Shown here piece after piece: positions 12,919 to 21,303 of a stretch of DNA of 21,698 nucleotides. The notes under the pieces were generated by a model that made no database searches, had not been told where the DNA came from, and was given only the letters and a program-made list of their open reading frames with translations. How positions within the stretch are numbered: position 1 is the first letter of the stretch; the number at the start of each line of letters is the position of its first letter. The DNA is from Treponema sp. (GTDB lineage Bacteria; Spirochaetota; Spirochaetia; Treponematales; Breznakiellaceae): assembly GCA_031254175.1 (NCBI GenBank), contig JAIRUY010000011.1, positions 1-21,698 of the forward strand, given 5' to 3'. The position numbers and the translations under genes are program-made.

Positions 12919-14025
12919 ATGAGTGCAAACGAAAAAGTATTGATGAAAGGCAATGACGCTATCGCTGAGGCCGCAATAAGAGCCGGATGCGGAGCATATT
13001 TTGGCTATCCCATCACTCCGCAAAATGAATTGATTGCCTATATGGCGAAACACATGCTTGAGCGCAAGCGTGTGTTTATTCAGGCGGAAAGTGAAATTGG
13101 AGCGATGATCATGGTTTACGGCGCATCATGCGCCGGGATGAGAGCAATGACCAGTTCTTCCAGTCCGGGTATGAGTTTAAAGCAGGAAGGATTGTCCTAT
13201 GCTGCCGGTGCGGATGTACCGCTTGTTGTGGCAAATGTCTGCCGCGGCGGTCCGGGGCTGGGCAACATCGCTCCGGCGCAAAGCGACTATTTTCAGTCTA
13301 CCCGCGGAGGCGGACACGGGGATTACTATTGTATAGTACTTGCCCCAAAGAGCGTTCAGGAATGTGCAGACCATACTTATCTGGCTTTTGATTTGGCAGA
13401 CAAGTACCGGATGCCGGTCATAATTCAGGCTGACGGAATGATTGGCCAAATGGTAGAAGGATTAGTGCTGCCGCCGGAAAAAGAGGCGCCGAAAAGGGAC
13501 TGGACTGTCGGCAACATGGCAGCCTCTCATCGTCCTGCGAAACATATTACTTCAATTGAACTTGTGCCTGAAAAACTTGAAGCCCAGACAAAAGAACGTT
13601 TTGCCCGTTATGAAAAAGTAAAGGCCGCAGAAATCCGCTATGAAGAAAACAATTGTTCGGATGCAGATCTTGTAATGGTGGCTTACGGCACTTGCGCAAG
13701 GATATGCCTTGGAGCGCAAATACTTGCAAAAAAAGAAGGTATTAAACTTGGTATTTTCCGCCCCATTACCCTGTGGCCGTTTCCGTATGAAGTTTTGGGA
13801 AAAATAATTAACCGAGGCAAACCTGTTTTAACTGTAGAAATGTCACACGGACAGTTAATTGAAGATGTGAAGCTTGCTTCTTTCGAAGCTTTTTCTTGTG
13901 ATGCGCCGTCAAAAGAACCGATGAAAAAAGCGGATATTCACCTTTTGGGTCATTCAGGCGGCGTAATTCCTACCGAGGATGAAGTGTTTGCCAGAGCAAA
14001 GGAAATTCTTTCTCGCAGAAATTAG
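12919..14025 (+). CDS. 2-oxoacid:ferredoxin oxidoreductase alpha subunit (KorA/VorB type)
   Basis: The 368-residue subunit contains the N-terminal pyrimidine-binding domain (MKGNDAIAEAAIRAGCGAYFGYPITPQNE, AESEIGAM with the Glu that activates thiamine diphosphate) and the C-terminal domain II (LGIFRPITLWPFP). It decarboxylates a 2-oxoacid oxidatively to an acyl-CoA with ferredoxin as acceptor. TSSSSPGMSLKQEGLSYA and NVCRGGPGLGNIAPAQSDY are typical of the 2-oxoglutarate/2-oxoisovalerate branch, but substrate cannot be settled by eye. The frame is open upstream to 12856 inside the ferredoxin gene; I chose ATG 12919 because GAGGAA lies just before it and the sequence after it (MSANEKVLMKGN) matches the family start. 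It is the second gene of four. Confidence 0.92.
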   Translation: MSANEKVLMKGNDAIAEAAIRAGCGAYFGYPITPQNELIAYMAKHMLERKRVFIQAESEIGAMIMVYGASCAGMRAMTSSSSPGMSLKQEGLSYAAGADVPLVVANVCRGGPGLGNIAPAQSDYFQSTRGGGHGDYYCIVLAPKSVQECADHTYLAFDLADKYRMPVIIQADGMIGQMVEGLVLPPEKEAPKRDWTVGNMAASHRPAKHITSIELVPEKLEAQTKERFARYEKVKAAEIRYEENNCSDADLVMVAYGTCARICLGAQILAKKEGIKLGIFRPITLWPFPYEVLGKIINRGKPVLTVEMSHGQLIEDVKLASFEAFSCDAPSKEPMKKADIHLLGHSGGVIPTEDEVFARAKEILSRRN

Positions 14026-14037
14026 GAGTACAAAAAA

Positions 14038-14796
14038 ATGAAAAAAATATTAGGCCACCCGGAAAGTTTACGAAAAGTGCAGACAAAGTACTGCGGCGGC
14101 TGCGGGCATGGGGTAATTCACCGGATTATCACTAGTGTAATTGACGAAATGAACATCAGGGAAAAGACAATAATTACCCATCCTGTGGGCTGTTCCATTT
14201 GGGCGGATCTGTATTTTGATTTTGATTCGGTGCAGCCGCCGCACGGCAGAACTCCTGCGGCGGCAACTGCGGTTAAACGTGTTCACAAAGATCATCTTGT
14301 TATCTGCTATCAGGGTGACGGGGACATGGCGGCAATTGGCACTGCGGAGATGATCCATGCGGCGAACCGGGGCGAGAAATTCACTACAATCTTTGTTAAT
14401 AACGCAATTTACGGCATGACAGGCGGACAGATGGCTCCGACAACATTGCTTGGCCAGAAAGCAACTACTGCCCCTGCCGGACGAGATGCGGAAGAAGCCG
14501 GAATGGGTTACCCAATCAGAGTTGCGGAACTTCTGTCGGCGCTGGAAGGAACACGTTACATAGCCAGGGGTGCGGTAAATAATGCCGCCAATGTACGGAA
14601 AACCAGACAGTATATAAAAAAAGCCTTTGAAGCACAGATGTCAGGAATGGGCAACACAATGGTAGAGATTCTGTCGCCCTGTCCGACTAACTGGACAATG
14701 GGTTCCGTTCAGGCTGTTGAATGGCTGGAAAAGAACATGATACCTGTGTTTCCGCTTGGAGAGGTAAAAAACACCTTGGATGGAGGCTCAAAATGA
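14038..14796 (+). CDS. 2-oxoacid:ferredoxin oxidoreductase beta subunit, thiamine diphosphate-binding
   Basis: The 252-residue protein begins with YCGGCGHG (Cys 19 and 22) and has the thiamine diphosphate/Mg motif YQGDGDMAAIG...NNAIYGMTGGQ. HPVGCSIWAD and PHGRTPAAATAVKR are characteristic of the KorB/VorA beta family. It pairs with the alpha subunit to form the active site. AGGAG lies 9 bases before the ATG. The C-terminal stop overlaps the ATG of the gamma gene by four bases (ATGA). Confidence 0.93.
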   Translation: MKKILGHPESLRKVQTKYCGGCGHGVIHRIITSVIDEMNIREKTIITHPVGCSIWADLYFDFDSVQPPHGRTPAAATAVKRVHKDHLVICYQGDGDMAAIGTAEMIHAANRGEKFTTIFVNNAIYGMTGGQMAPTTLLGQKATTAPAGRDAEEAGMGYPIRVAELLSALEGTRYIARGAVNNAANVRKTRQYIKKAFEAQMSGMGNTMVEILSPCPTNWTMGSVQAVEWLEKNMIPVFPLGEVKNTLDGGSK

Positions 14797-15329
14797 CAGA
14801 AAAATCGTTTTTTGCGGGATTTGGAGGGCAAGGAATTATCTCTCTTGGGCAATTATGGGTGTACTTTGCCATGCAGGAAGGAAAAAATGTTACTTTTTTC
14901 CCTTTTTACGGCGCTGAAAAACGCGGCGGCATTTCCAGAGCCAGTGTTATTATCTCTGATGATGAAATAGCAAGCCCTCTTGTTACAGTTCCGGACTCGG
15001 TTCTTGTTATGAACACAGATTCTCTTTCTCTTTGTGAAAAAATTGTCAAAGATGGAGGGATAATGTTGATAAATTCAACCCTTGTAAAGGAAAATCCGGG
15101 TCGAAGCGGCTTAAAAGTCATAAAATTTGAAGCAACAGGCATTGCCGAGCAGGTTGGAAACGTTCTTTTTGCAAACATGGTGGCCCTTGGAGCAATGGCG
15201 AAAGCAACAAACGCGCTTAAATTAACAGATATTGGAGGAATTTTAGAAAAATTCTTCCCACCAGACAAACAACAGTTCATTTCGTTGAATGTGAAAGCCA
15301 TTGAAGCAGGATTTAATGCAATTAACTGA
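14793..15329 (+). CDS. 2-oxoacid:ferredoxin oxidoreductase gamma subunit
   Basis: The 178-residue subunit starts FFAGFGGQGIISLGQ, the hallmark of the gamma domain (CoA-binding side) of these enzymes, followed by FPFYGAEKRGGISRASVIIS and NMVALGAMAKATN. The frame is open back to 14721, but the start at ATG 14793 has GGAGG six bases upstream and the four-base overlap with the beta gene. It completes the delta-alpha-beta-gamma set, so the enzyme is a full four-subunit type. It is the last gene of the operon; a weak palindrome follows. Confidence 0.93.
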   Translation: MTEKSFFAGFGGQGIISLGQLWVYFAMQEGKNVTFFPFYGAEKRGGISRASVIISDDEIASPLVTVPDSVLVMNTDSLSLCEKIVKDGGIMLINSTLVKENPGRSGLKVIKFEATGIAEQVGNVLFANMVALGAMAKATNALKLTDIGGILEKFFPPDKQQFISLNVKAIEAGFNAIN

Positions 15330-15339
15330 AAAAATGCGC

Positions 15340-15355
15340 TAAAAACCGGTTTTTA
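15340..15355 (+). terminator. Weak palindrome after the oxidoreductase operon
   Basis: TAAAAACC is followed by its exact reverse complement GGTTTTTA, 11 bases after the gamma stop and just before the next promoter. With a CCGG loop only six A-T pairs remain and the T-run is interrupted, so it would be a poor terminator; it may instead be part of the promoter region. Confidence 0.3.
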
Positions 15356-15356
15356 T

Positions 15357-15385
15357 TTGACATTTATTCTCATTATTAGTAAAAT
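15357..15385 (+). promoter_or_regulatory. Near-consensus promoter of the M23-bactofilin operon
   Basis: A perfect TTGACA (15357-15362), 17-base spacer and TAAAAT (15380-15385, 5/6) form the best promoter in the window. Predicted start near 15392, leaving a very short leader with AGGAG before the ATG at 15409. Confidence 0.8.
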
Positions 15386-15395
15386 GAGAATAAAT
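15362..15395. promoter_or_regulatory. 34-bp inverted repeat overlapping the promoter: candidate operator
   Basis: ATTTATTCTCATT (15362-15374) and AATGAGAATAAAT (15383-15395) are exact 13-base reverse complements separated by eight bases. The repeat covers the last base of the -35, the whole spacer and -10, and the predicted start. A dimeric protein bound here would exclude RNA polymerase, so I infer repression. The identity of the protein is unknown. Confidence 0.6.
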
Positions 15396-15408
15396 TGTAG
15401 GAGCAGGG

Positions 15409-16440
15409 ATGGCCTCAGTACACGATTATAAACGTCTGGAAAACAGGCTTGTTCAAAAAGTTAAAGGCGTATTTTTAACAGCTGTGGGCTTCATTGTTGA
15501 TCTTTTAAAAGCGCTGGGAAGATTTCTTACAAGGCGATACACAATAGTTTTTGTTCCTCATTCAGAGAAAAAAGTTTATAATTTGTATGTAACGGTTCTT
15601 TCGCTTCTTTGTTTTTTTCTGATTTTTTTTGGAGTCATCGGAGCTTTCTTTTTTTACGGCACTGCTTATAACAGCAATATGTATAATATGGCAAGCAAGG
15701 ATGGGCGGCTTAGAGATGCTCAGGCTTCGCTTGATCAGCTTCGTGATGAGACAGCCCTGCTTTTCAGGGAAGCGCGTAATTTTGAAAATGTTCTTGCGGA
15801 TGTCCTTTCAGCTTTGGGTTTATCTTCAAGAAACAATATATCTCAGAACACTTCCGGTGATTTAAGCTCCTTTCTTGGAATAAGGGAAACGCCGGATGGA
15901 CTGCTGCAGGAAGTTGATGATATCAGGCGGCTGTCCGCATATCTGTCACAGGCAGCAGAACCAATAAGGGAGATTGGCGTTCTTCTGGATTCTCAGAGCG
16001 CCCTGCTGACTGAAATTCCAAGTATCTGGCCTGTCAGAGGCGGGTTAGGTCAAATTACGATGTTCTTTGGTCAAAACATACATCCTGTGACAGGGTTGTA
16101 TTATATTCACAAAGGAATCGACATCGCCACTTATCGCGCAGGCGATCCTGTTGTAGCGACTGCGGACGGACAGGTAGTAACCGTTGATTATGCTTATGAC
16201 TTCGGTAACTATGTAATCATCAGGCACAAGCATGGATATTATACCCGTTATGCGCACTTGCAGAGAGCTTCAGTAAGTGTCGGGCAGAGGATTCAGCAGG
16301 GAGGCTTGGTCGGCTATATTGGAAGCACAGGCATTTCTACCGGCCCTCATCTGCACTATGAAGTTCACATAGGTTCTGATGTTGTGGATCCTTACAGATA
16401 TATTTCCATCCGCTCCAACATTGCCAGACAAGGGCGCTGA
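15409..16440 (+). CDS. Membrane-anchored M23 family peptidoglycan endopeptidase
   Basis: The 343-residue protein has a basic N-terminal cytoplasmic part, one membrane helix at about residues 58-83, a short coiled coil (about 97-125) and a C-terminal LytM/M23 domain from about 215. The zinc and catalytic residues are present: HKGID (H234, D238), RYAHL (H283) and HLHYEV (H314, H316). It should therefore be active in cutting peptidoglycan cross-bridges on the periplasmic side. Neighbouring bactofilin suggests it is positioned or controlled by that scaffold, as in other bacteria where the two genes sit together and affect cell shape (known pattern; inference for this case). AGGAG is 6 bases before the ATG, and the promoter is overlaid by an inverted repeat. 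Confidence 0.93.
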   Translation: MASVHDYKRLENRLVQKVKGVFLTAVGFIVDLLKALGRFLTRRYTIVFVPHSEKKVYNLYVTVLSLLCFFLIFFGVIGAFFFYGTAYNSNMYNMASKDGRLRDAQASLDQLRDETALLFREARNFENVLADVLSALGLSSRNNISQNTSGDLSSFLGIRETPDGLLQEVDDIRRLSAYLSQAAEPIREIGVLLDSQSALLTEIPSIWPVRGGLGQITMFFGQNIHPVTGLYYIHKGIDIATYRAGDPVVATADGQVVTVDYAYDFGNYVIIRHKHGYYTRYAHLQRASVSVGQRIQQGGLVGYIGSTGISTGPHLHYEVHIGSDVVDPYRYISIRSNIARQGR

Positions 16441-16463
16441 CGCCTAAAAAGGAAGCAGTACGA

Positions 16464-16895
16464 ATGCCTCAGGAAAAAAGCGGTGATTTTTCGATTAATA
16501 CAATAATAGGCCCAAACACAGATTTAACAGGCGATATAGAGACAAACGGATTTACCCGCATTGACGGTTTTATCCGCGGAAATGTAAAAGCCAAAGGAAG
16601 GGTTGTTATTGGGGAACGGGCAAGGATGAAAGGTAATGTTTCAGGGACTAACATCACAATTGGCGGCGTGGTCTGCGGAAACGTCGTTGCGGACGGGCAT
16701 CTGGTTATTCTTTCATCCGCTGTTGTTATTGGAGATATTATAACCCGCCGCATTCAGGCGGATGACGGCAGTTTTATCAATGGCAGAGTGGCTGTATGCC
16801 CTAATGATGAACGCTGGGCAAAAGTTACCTCTGAGTACCGTGACGCACAGGGCATAAAATCAGCATTGCCTGTTTTTAACAGGACTTATGGCTAA
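16464..16895 (+). CDS. Bactofilin
   Basis: The 143-residue protein is a bactofilin (DUF583): a single beta-helix domain at about residues 14-112 built of short repeating strands such as TGDIETNGFTRIDGFIRGNV, GRVVIGERARMKGNV and SAVVIGDIITR. The flanking tails are short and polar, as usual. Bactofilins polymerise without nucleotide into membrane-associated filaments that scaffold wall enzymes. The upstream M23 peptidase is the likely partner. The start ATG has AAGGAAG about 11 bases upstream. The stop overlaps the next gene by eight bases, showing tight coupling. Confidence 0.94.
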   Translation: MPQEKSGDFSINTIIGPNTDLTGDIETNGFTRIDGFIRGNVKAKGRVVIGERARMKGNVSGTNITIGGVVCGNVVADGHLVILSSAVVIGDIITRRIQADDGSFINGRVAVCPNDERWAKVTSEYRDAQGIKSALPVFNRTYG

Positions 16896-17427
16896 AGTAG
16901 AAGGAGCAGACGCTTCTTTTTATATGAATCCTGCTGCCTATTCTCAGGTAGAAGAAAAGAAAAACAAAGGTATTCGCCGCGACAAACAGTTTTCCCGTAT
17001 ATTTGATGATCTGCGGGGAAAAACAGCCGATGAGCTTGGCCCCATAAAGGATCTGCCTGTTTCCGAAGAAACAGTAAATATTTTAATGGATGAGGTTCGC
17101 AGCACAGGCGATATTTTAAAAAGCCGTCCTTTGCCTGAAGAAATAATGCGTTATAAGCAGGCGGTGCGCAGCTTTATCAATTACGTTGTACAAAATGCTT
17201 ATTCAGTTGAACATGAAGAAGGAATTTTAAATAAATACAAACCGGGTTTTAAGGGACGGCGGAATACTCCGGAGGCAGAGAAGTGGAAGGGTTATACTAA
17301 AATTCAGGTGATTGATAAAAAACTTGAAGATCTGGCGGCGATGCTTCTTTCCGGTCAGGTGCAGCAAATGAAGCTGGTTTCACGTCTTGAGGAAATCCGC
17401 GGTCTTTTGATAGACTTATTGCAATAA
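16888..17427 (+). CDS. YaaR family protein (DUF327)
   Basis: This 179-residue, mostly helical protein fits the DUF327/YaaR family: a variable N-terminus, then DKQFSRIFDD, LMDEVRSTGDILKSRPLPEEIMRYKQAVRSFINYVV and a C-terminal VIDKKLEDLAAMLL...LEEIRGLLIDLL. Biochemical function is unknown. In Bacillus the gene also lies close to yaaT (ricT), the next gene here, so the neighbourhood is conserved across phyla. It overlaps the bactofilin gene by eight bases; GGACTTATGG gives no strong Shine-Dalgarno, so translation is probably coupled. Confidence 0.85.
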   Translation: MAKVEGADASFYMNPAAYSQVEEKKNKGIRRDKQFSRIFDDLRGKTADELGPIKDLPVSEETVNILMDEVRSTGDILKSRPLPEEIMRYKQAVRSFINYVVQNAYSVEHEEGILNKYKPGFKGRRNTPEAEKWKGYTKIQVIDKKLEDLAAMLLSGQVQQMKLVSRLEEIRGLLIDLLQ

Positions 17428-17436
17428 GGTGTTAAC

Positions 17437-18369
17437 ATGAGTGATTTTAATGATTATGAAGATATAGTAGAAGATGAAATATCTGCTGAGGATGAACCAA
17501 AACAGCGAGATGTCATTACCGGCGCTGATGCGGGAATTGAGTCCATTGCTCCCGATACTCCGATTTACAGATTAAGGCTTTTATATTCTCATGAAACCTT
17601 TCTTGCTGTTTATCGTGAGGATAACCTTGAGCCGGAAACCATGGTTATAGTGCCTACCCGTTATGGCCGTGATCTTGCGCAGGTAATAGGCTCCGTAAAG
17701 GGAAAACTTCCGCAGGTTTCTGAAATTGCATGGATTGTACGTGCGGCGACCCCCGAAGATTTGGAAAAATCGCGTAACAACAGCAAACTGGAAAAAGAAG
17801 CTTTTTCTATTTGCAGAAAAAAAATTGAAAATCACAAGCTGGAGATGAAACTGGTTCTTGTGCATTACCTCCTGGAGGAGCCCAAGATACTTTTTTTCTT
17901 TACCGCCGAAAACAGGGTTGATTTTCGCGAGCTTGTCAAAGACCTTGTAAGTGTTTTTAAGATGCGCATTGAACTTCGTCAGATTGGCGTACGCGATGAA
18001 GCCAGAGTTGTCGGCGGCCTTGGAGTCTGCGGCCGCGGTTATTGCTGTCATTGTGTTTCCGATAAACTTAAGCCTGTTTCCATAAAAATGGCAAAAGATC
18101 AAAAGCTTTCGCTTAATTCTGTAAAAATTTCCGGCCCGTGCGGCAGGCTTCTTTGCTGTCTTTTTTATGAATATGGTTTTTACTGCGAACAGCAGCGCAA
18201 TCTTCCTCAGGAAGGGATGAGGATCAGCTACAATGACGAATCATGGAAAGTTACCGAAGTTAATCCTGTTGCGGGACAGGTAAAATTAATCGCTGATGAT
18301 GGACGCATGATGACAGCAAAAGCCTGCCAATTTGAAAAAGCAGATAACTATTGGCGGATAAAGAGCTAA
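17437..18369 (+). CDS. ricT: RicT/YaaT, PSP1-domain protein
   Basis: The 310-residue protein has an acidic N-terminal tail and a PSP1 domain at about residues 50-250. The cysteine-rich motifs CGRGYCCHC and SGPCGRLLCCLFYE are the hallmark of RicT (YaaT); in Bacillus such cysteines help hold [4Fe-4S] clusters in the RicA-RicF-RicT complex that assists RNase Y in mRNA maturation. Whether RicA and RicF homologues exist here cannot be seen. AAGGTG sits 6 bases before the ATG, 9 bases after yaaR. It is the last gene of the operon and converges on the YugP gene with five bases between stops. Confidence 0.92.
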   Translation: MSDFNDYEDIVEDEISAEDEPKQRDVITGADAGIESIAPDTPIYRLRLLYSHETFLAVYREDNLEPETMVIVPTRYGRDLAQVIGSVKGKLPQVSEIAWIVRAATPEDLEKSRNNSKLEKEAFSICRKKIENHKLEMKLVLVHYLLEEPKILFFFTAENRVDFRELVKDLVSVFKMRIELRQIGVRDEARVVGGLGVCGRGYCCHCVSDKLKPVSIKMAKDQKLSLNSVKISGPCGRLLCCLFYEYGFYCEQQRNLPQEGMRISYNDESWKVTEVNPVAGQVKLIADDGRMMTAKACQFEKADNYWRIKS

Positions 18370-18379
18370 TCCAGTTATC
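18343..18379. terminator. Possible bidirectional hairpin between convergent genes
   Basis: GATAACT (18343-18349) pairs with AGTTATC (18373-18379), with an inner GGAT/ATCC pair after a six-base bulge. It spans both stop codons of the convergent ricT and yugP genes. Neither strand has a T-run after it, so evidence for termination is weak. Confidence 0.25.
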
Positions 18380-19055
18380 TTCGTCTCCTTGACAGTAAAA
18401 TCAGTCTCAGCAAACTTGCAATCGCCGTCAATGCCGAAGCCACATAAGTAAGAGCCGCCGCAGTTAACACCTTTTTTACGCCTTTCAGCTCCTGTTCACT
18501 GAGAACATTGTTTTGCCGCAAAATGGCAATGGCGCGATTCGAAGCGTTAAATTCGACAGGCAGAGTGATTACATAGAAAAGCACAGCGCCGCTGAACAAA
18601 AAAATTCCGATATTGAGGAGAAGAGGGTACCCTAAACCAATCCCCGCTATTGCAATCCACGGTCCAAGAGAAGATCCGATGTTGGCAACCGGAACCAGAG
18701 TGCTGCGCAGGGCAAGAGGTCCCCATTTAATTGCATGCTGGATGGCATGACCTGTTTCGTGTGCTGCAACTCCGACTGCTGCAATTGAGTTATTGCCGTA
18801 TACAGGCTGGGAAAGCCGGACAATTTTCGCCGAAGGATCATAATGGTCTGTCAGGGACCCCTGCACCGGCTCAATTCTTACATTATTTATGCTGTTGGAT
18901 TTCAGCAGAAGAGAGGCGGCATCCATTCCTGTGACATTACGTGAACATAAAATTTTTGAATATTTGGCAAAGGTGCTCTTTACCATAAATTGCGCCCAAA
19001 GGGAAAGAATGAGTGTTGGTACCACTAAAATTAAATAATACTCGTCAAAGAACAT
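18375..19055 (-). CDS. YugP-type membrane zinc metallopeptidase
   Basis: This 226-residue protein has an N-terminal membrane helix (about residues 6-24), the zinc-peptidase motif HETGHAIQH (H99, E100, H103) and two to three further hydrophobic segments after it (about 118-145, 147-168 and 200-220). Together with DPSAKIVRLSQPVYGNNSIAAVGVAAHE this matches the neutral zinc metallopeptidase family of Bacillus YugP, whose substrates are unknown. AAGGAG lies 7 bases before the ATG. It follows ppk by 15 bases on the same strand and is likely cotranscribed with it. Confidence 0.9.
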   Translation of the reverse strand: MFFDEYYLILVVPTLILSLWAQFMVKSTFAKYSKILCSRNVTGMDAASLLLKSNSINNVRIEPVQGSLTDHYDPSAKIVRLSQPVYGNNSIAAVGVAAHETGHAIQHAIKWGPLALRSTLVPVANIGSSLGPWIAIAGIGLGYPLLLNIGIFLFSGAVLFYVITLPVEFNASNRAIAILRQNNVLSEQELKGVKKVLTAAALTYVASALTAIASLLRLILLSRRRR

Positions 19056-19070
19056 GATTTTTCTCCTTGT

Positions 19071-21281
19071 TTATGTGTTCAGAGGCGGACTGCGGCGTAC
19101 ATTATAATCAAGTTTGACAGCGCCTGAGTTTTCGTTTGGCATTGCCGCACGTGAAAGCATTTCCTTTTGAACACGGAACGGTTTTTCTTTTTCTGCAGGA
19201 GCCAGCCGTGTCCAGACACCATTTTTGTCAAGTACAGAAGCCTGACAATTATCCTTAAAATAATTGTTTAGGATATCTTGCAGTGTACGGCGGATCTTTT
19301 CATCCTGAACAGGGAATAAAAGTTCTACCCTGCGTTCAAGGTTGCGAGGCATCCAGTCAGCGCTGGCCAGATACAATTCTTCGGCTCCTCCATTGGCAAA
19401 GTAATAAATCCTTGAATGTTCAAGGTAATGATCGATAATGCTGATTACACTTATGTTGTCTGAAATTCCGGGAATACCGGGAAGTAATGTACAGATGCCG
19501 CGCACACACAGAGATATTTTTACTCCGGCTTTTGAAGCTTCGTACAAAGCTTTGATAATGTCAATATCGGTGAGCGAATTGAGTTTTGCCGTTATTTTTG
19601 CCGGATATTTGTGCTTGGCTCTGTTTGCTTCTCTTTCGATAAGATCCAAAAACCGGCGTTTCAGGCCGGTGGGAGCGATTGTCAGCCTTGCCATTTGCTG
19701 AACAGTTGAATAACCTGTCAGCATATTGAAAAGAAGGCCGGCATCATAGGAGATGTCTTCCCGGCATGTAAAAAGACAGATGTCTTCGTAATACTTTGCG
19801 GTTCTGTCGTTATAATTTCCGGTAGAAAGATGCACATAACGCTTGATGCGTTCGTTTTCACGGCGCATAACCATTGAAATTTTTGAATGAACCTTTAGGT
19901 TGGAAAGACCGTAAACAACGATGACGCCGGCTTTCTCCAGCCTGTTGGCCCAGGAAATATTACGTTCCTCATCAAAGCGGGCTTTTAACTCAACGACAGC
20001 CGTAACGTGTTTTCCGTTCAGAGCCGCCTGTTCCAATGCCCTGACAACGGGAGAATATGCCGAAGAGCTTGAATGTATGCCTGTTCCGGGAATTGCACCG
20101 CCTGTTCTGTAAAGCGCTGTTTTAATAGATATTACCTGGCTGTCATTTGCGGCTTCCTGAAAAAAACGAATCACCGGATCAAAGGACTGATACGGCAGAT
20201 GCAGCATAACGTCTCCCTGACTGATACGATCCCAAATTGGCTCTGCCGGCTGAGTTTCTGCGCTGAAATCTGTTGACGGATATATTTTCCATGGTTTTTC
20301 TGTCAAGTTTTCCAGGCCTGCCACATTTGTCAGTTCCATAAAATCAATTGGATTGATGGGGCCGTCTACTTCATAAAGATAGTCAGCGTCCAGCGAAAAA
20401 CGATTCGCGAGTTCATCCCTTAACTTTACGCTTCCCGGAGAATAAACCATTCGTATTACATCAGATCTTCCCCTGTCTTCCAAAACTTCTGCCATTGCTT
20501 CGACAAAGTCTTCATCACGCTGCTCGTCCACAGAAAAATCCGCGTCACGGTTAATTTTAAATAATATGCTTTCCTTTATGCGAAACCCCGGAAAAAGATA
20601 AGCGCCCCATGTAACAATTACATCTTCCAATAAAGCGATCTGGAGCATTTCCCTTTTCTGTCCGTTAACAGTGATACTCTCTGAGCTGGGCAGCCAGACC
20701 AGCCTGCCAAGGACAGACGGAAGCGGAACTATGATTTTGTGTTCGCTGCCTTCGGCGGTCTGCGCTTCCAATAAAAAGGCGGCGTGTAATGCGCGGCTTT
20801 CGATAAAAGGCATGGGTTTGTCATCTTCCAGCCGCAAAGGAGTAAGAACAGGAAAAATTTGTCCGACAAAATACGAATCAAGAAAGTCAAGCTGAGGGAC
20901 AGACCATGAATCAGGATGTAAAAGCGATAATCCGTTTTTCGCAAGACCGGGGAAAATATCATTGCGCAGACAGTCGTATTGTTTTTTTAAAATGGAATGA
21001 ACTTTTTCGGAAATGGCTTTGAGCTGTTGTGCCGGCAGTAAACCGGAAGGGTCCGCTTTTAATCCCGCTGTTTCTGCATTAAGTAAACGTTTGATTGCGG
21101 CAACCCTGACCATAAAAAACTCGTCAAAATTGGTTGTGACAATTGATAAAAAGCGGAACCGTTCAAGCAAAGGCAAATCCTTGCGCAGTCCTTCATTAAG
21201 AACACGCTCGTTAAAATCAACCCATGACAGATCACGGTTTAGACATGGGAACGGAGCTTCTTTTTCTTCAGCATTTTTCAT
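19071..21281 (-). CDS. ppk: Polyphosphate kinase 1
   Basis: With the start at ATG 21281 the protein has 736 residues, in the usual range for PPK1, which reversibly polymerises ATP gamma-phosphates into polyphosphate. The N-terminus FPCLNRDLSWVDFNERVL and TNFDEFFMVRVAAIKRL are typical. The autophosphorylated histidine is His465 in KVHSKISMV; YVHLSTGNYND and SADWMPRNLERRVELLFPV follow. The frame is open to 21386, but the extra 35 residues overlap the upstream HAD gene and lack family resemblance. No Shine-Dalgarno is present; instead an extended -10 promoter (TGG-TATAGT) ends seven bases before the ATG, suggesting a near-leaderless transcript. Polyphosphate is often tied to stress and energy storage. 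Confidence 0.95.
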   Translation of the reverse strand: MKNAEEKEAPFPCLNRDLSWVDFNERVLNEGLRKDLPLLERFRFLSIVTTNFDEFFMVRVAAIKRLLNAETAGLKADPSGLLPAQQLKAISEKVHSILKKQYDCLRNDIFPGLAKNGLSLLHPDSWSVPQLDFLDSYFVGQIFPVLTPLRLEDDKPMPFIESRALHAAFLLEAQTAEGSEHKIIVPLPSVLGRLVWLPSSESITVNGQKREMLQIALLEDVIVTWGAYLFPGFRIKESILFKINRDADFSVDEQRDEDFVEAMAEVLEDRGRSDVIRMVYSPGSVKLRDELANRFSLDADYLYEVDGPINPIDFMELTNVAGLENLTEKPWKIYPSTDFSAETQPAEPIWDRISQGDVMLHLPYQSFDPVIRFFQEAANDSQVISIKTALYRTGGAIPGTGIHSSSSAYSPVVRALEQAALNGKHVTAVVELKARFDEERNISWANRLEKAGVIVVYGLSNLKVHSKISMVMRRENERIKRYVHLSTGNYNDRTAKYYEDICLFTCREDISYDAGLLFNMLTGYSTVQQMARLTIAPTGLKRRFLDLIEREANRAKHKYPAKITAKLNSLTDIDIIKALYEASKAGVKISLCVRGICTLLPGIPGISDNISVISIIDHYLEHSRIYYFANGGAEELYLASADWMPRNLERRVELLFPVQDEKIRRTLQDILNNYFKDNCQASVLDKNGVWTRLAPAEKEKPFRVQKEMLSRAAMPNENSGAVKLDYNVRRSPPLNT

Positions 21282-21288
21282 TATGTCA

Positions 21289-21297
21289 ACTATACCA
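21289..21297 (-). promoter_or_regulatory. Extended -10 promoter for ppk
   Basis: TGG followed by TATAGT (21294-21289, minus strand) forms a TGn-TATAnT extended -10 element seven bases before the ppk ATG. The -35 region is poor, which extended -10 promoters tolerate. It lies in the 22-base gap after the HAD stop. Confidence 0.45.
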
Positions 21298-21303
21298 TAT
21301 AGG

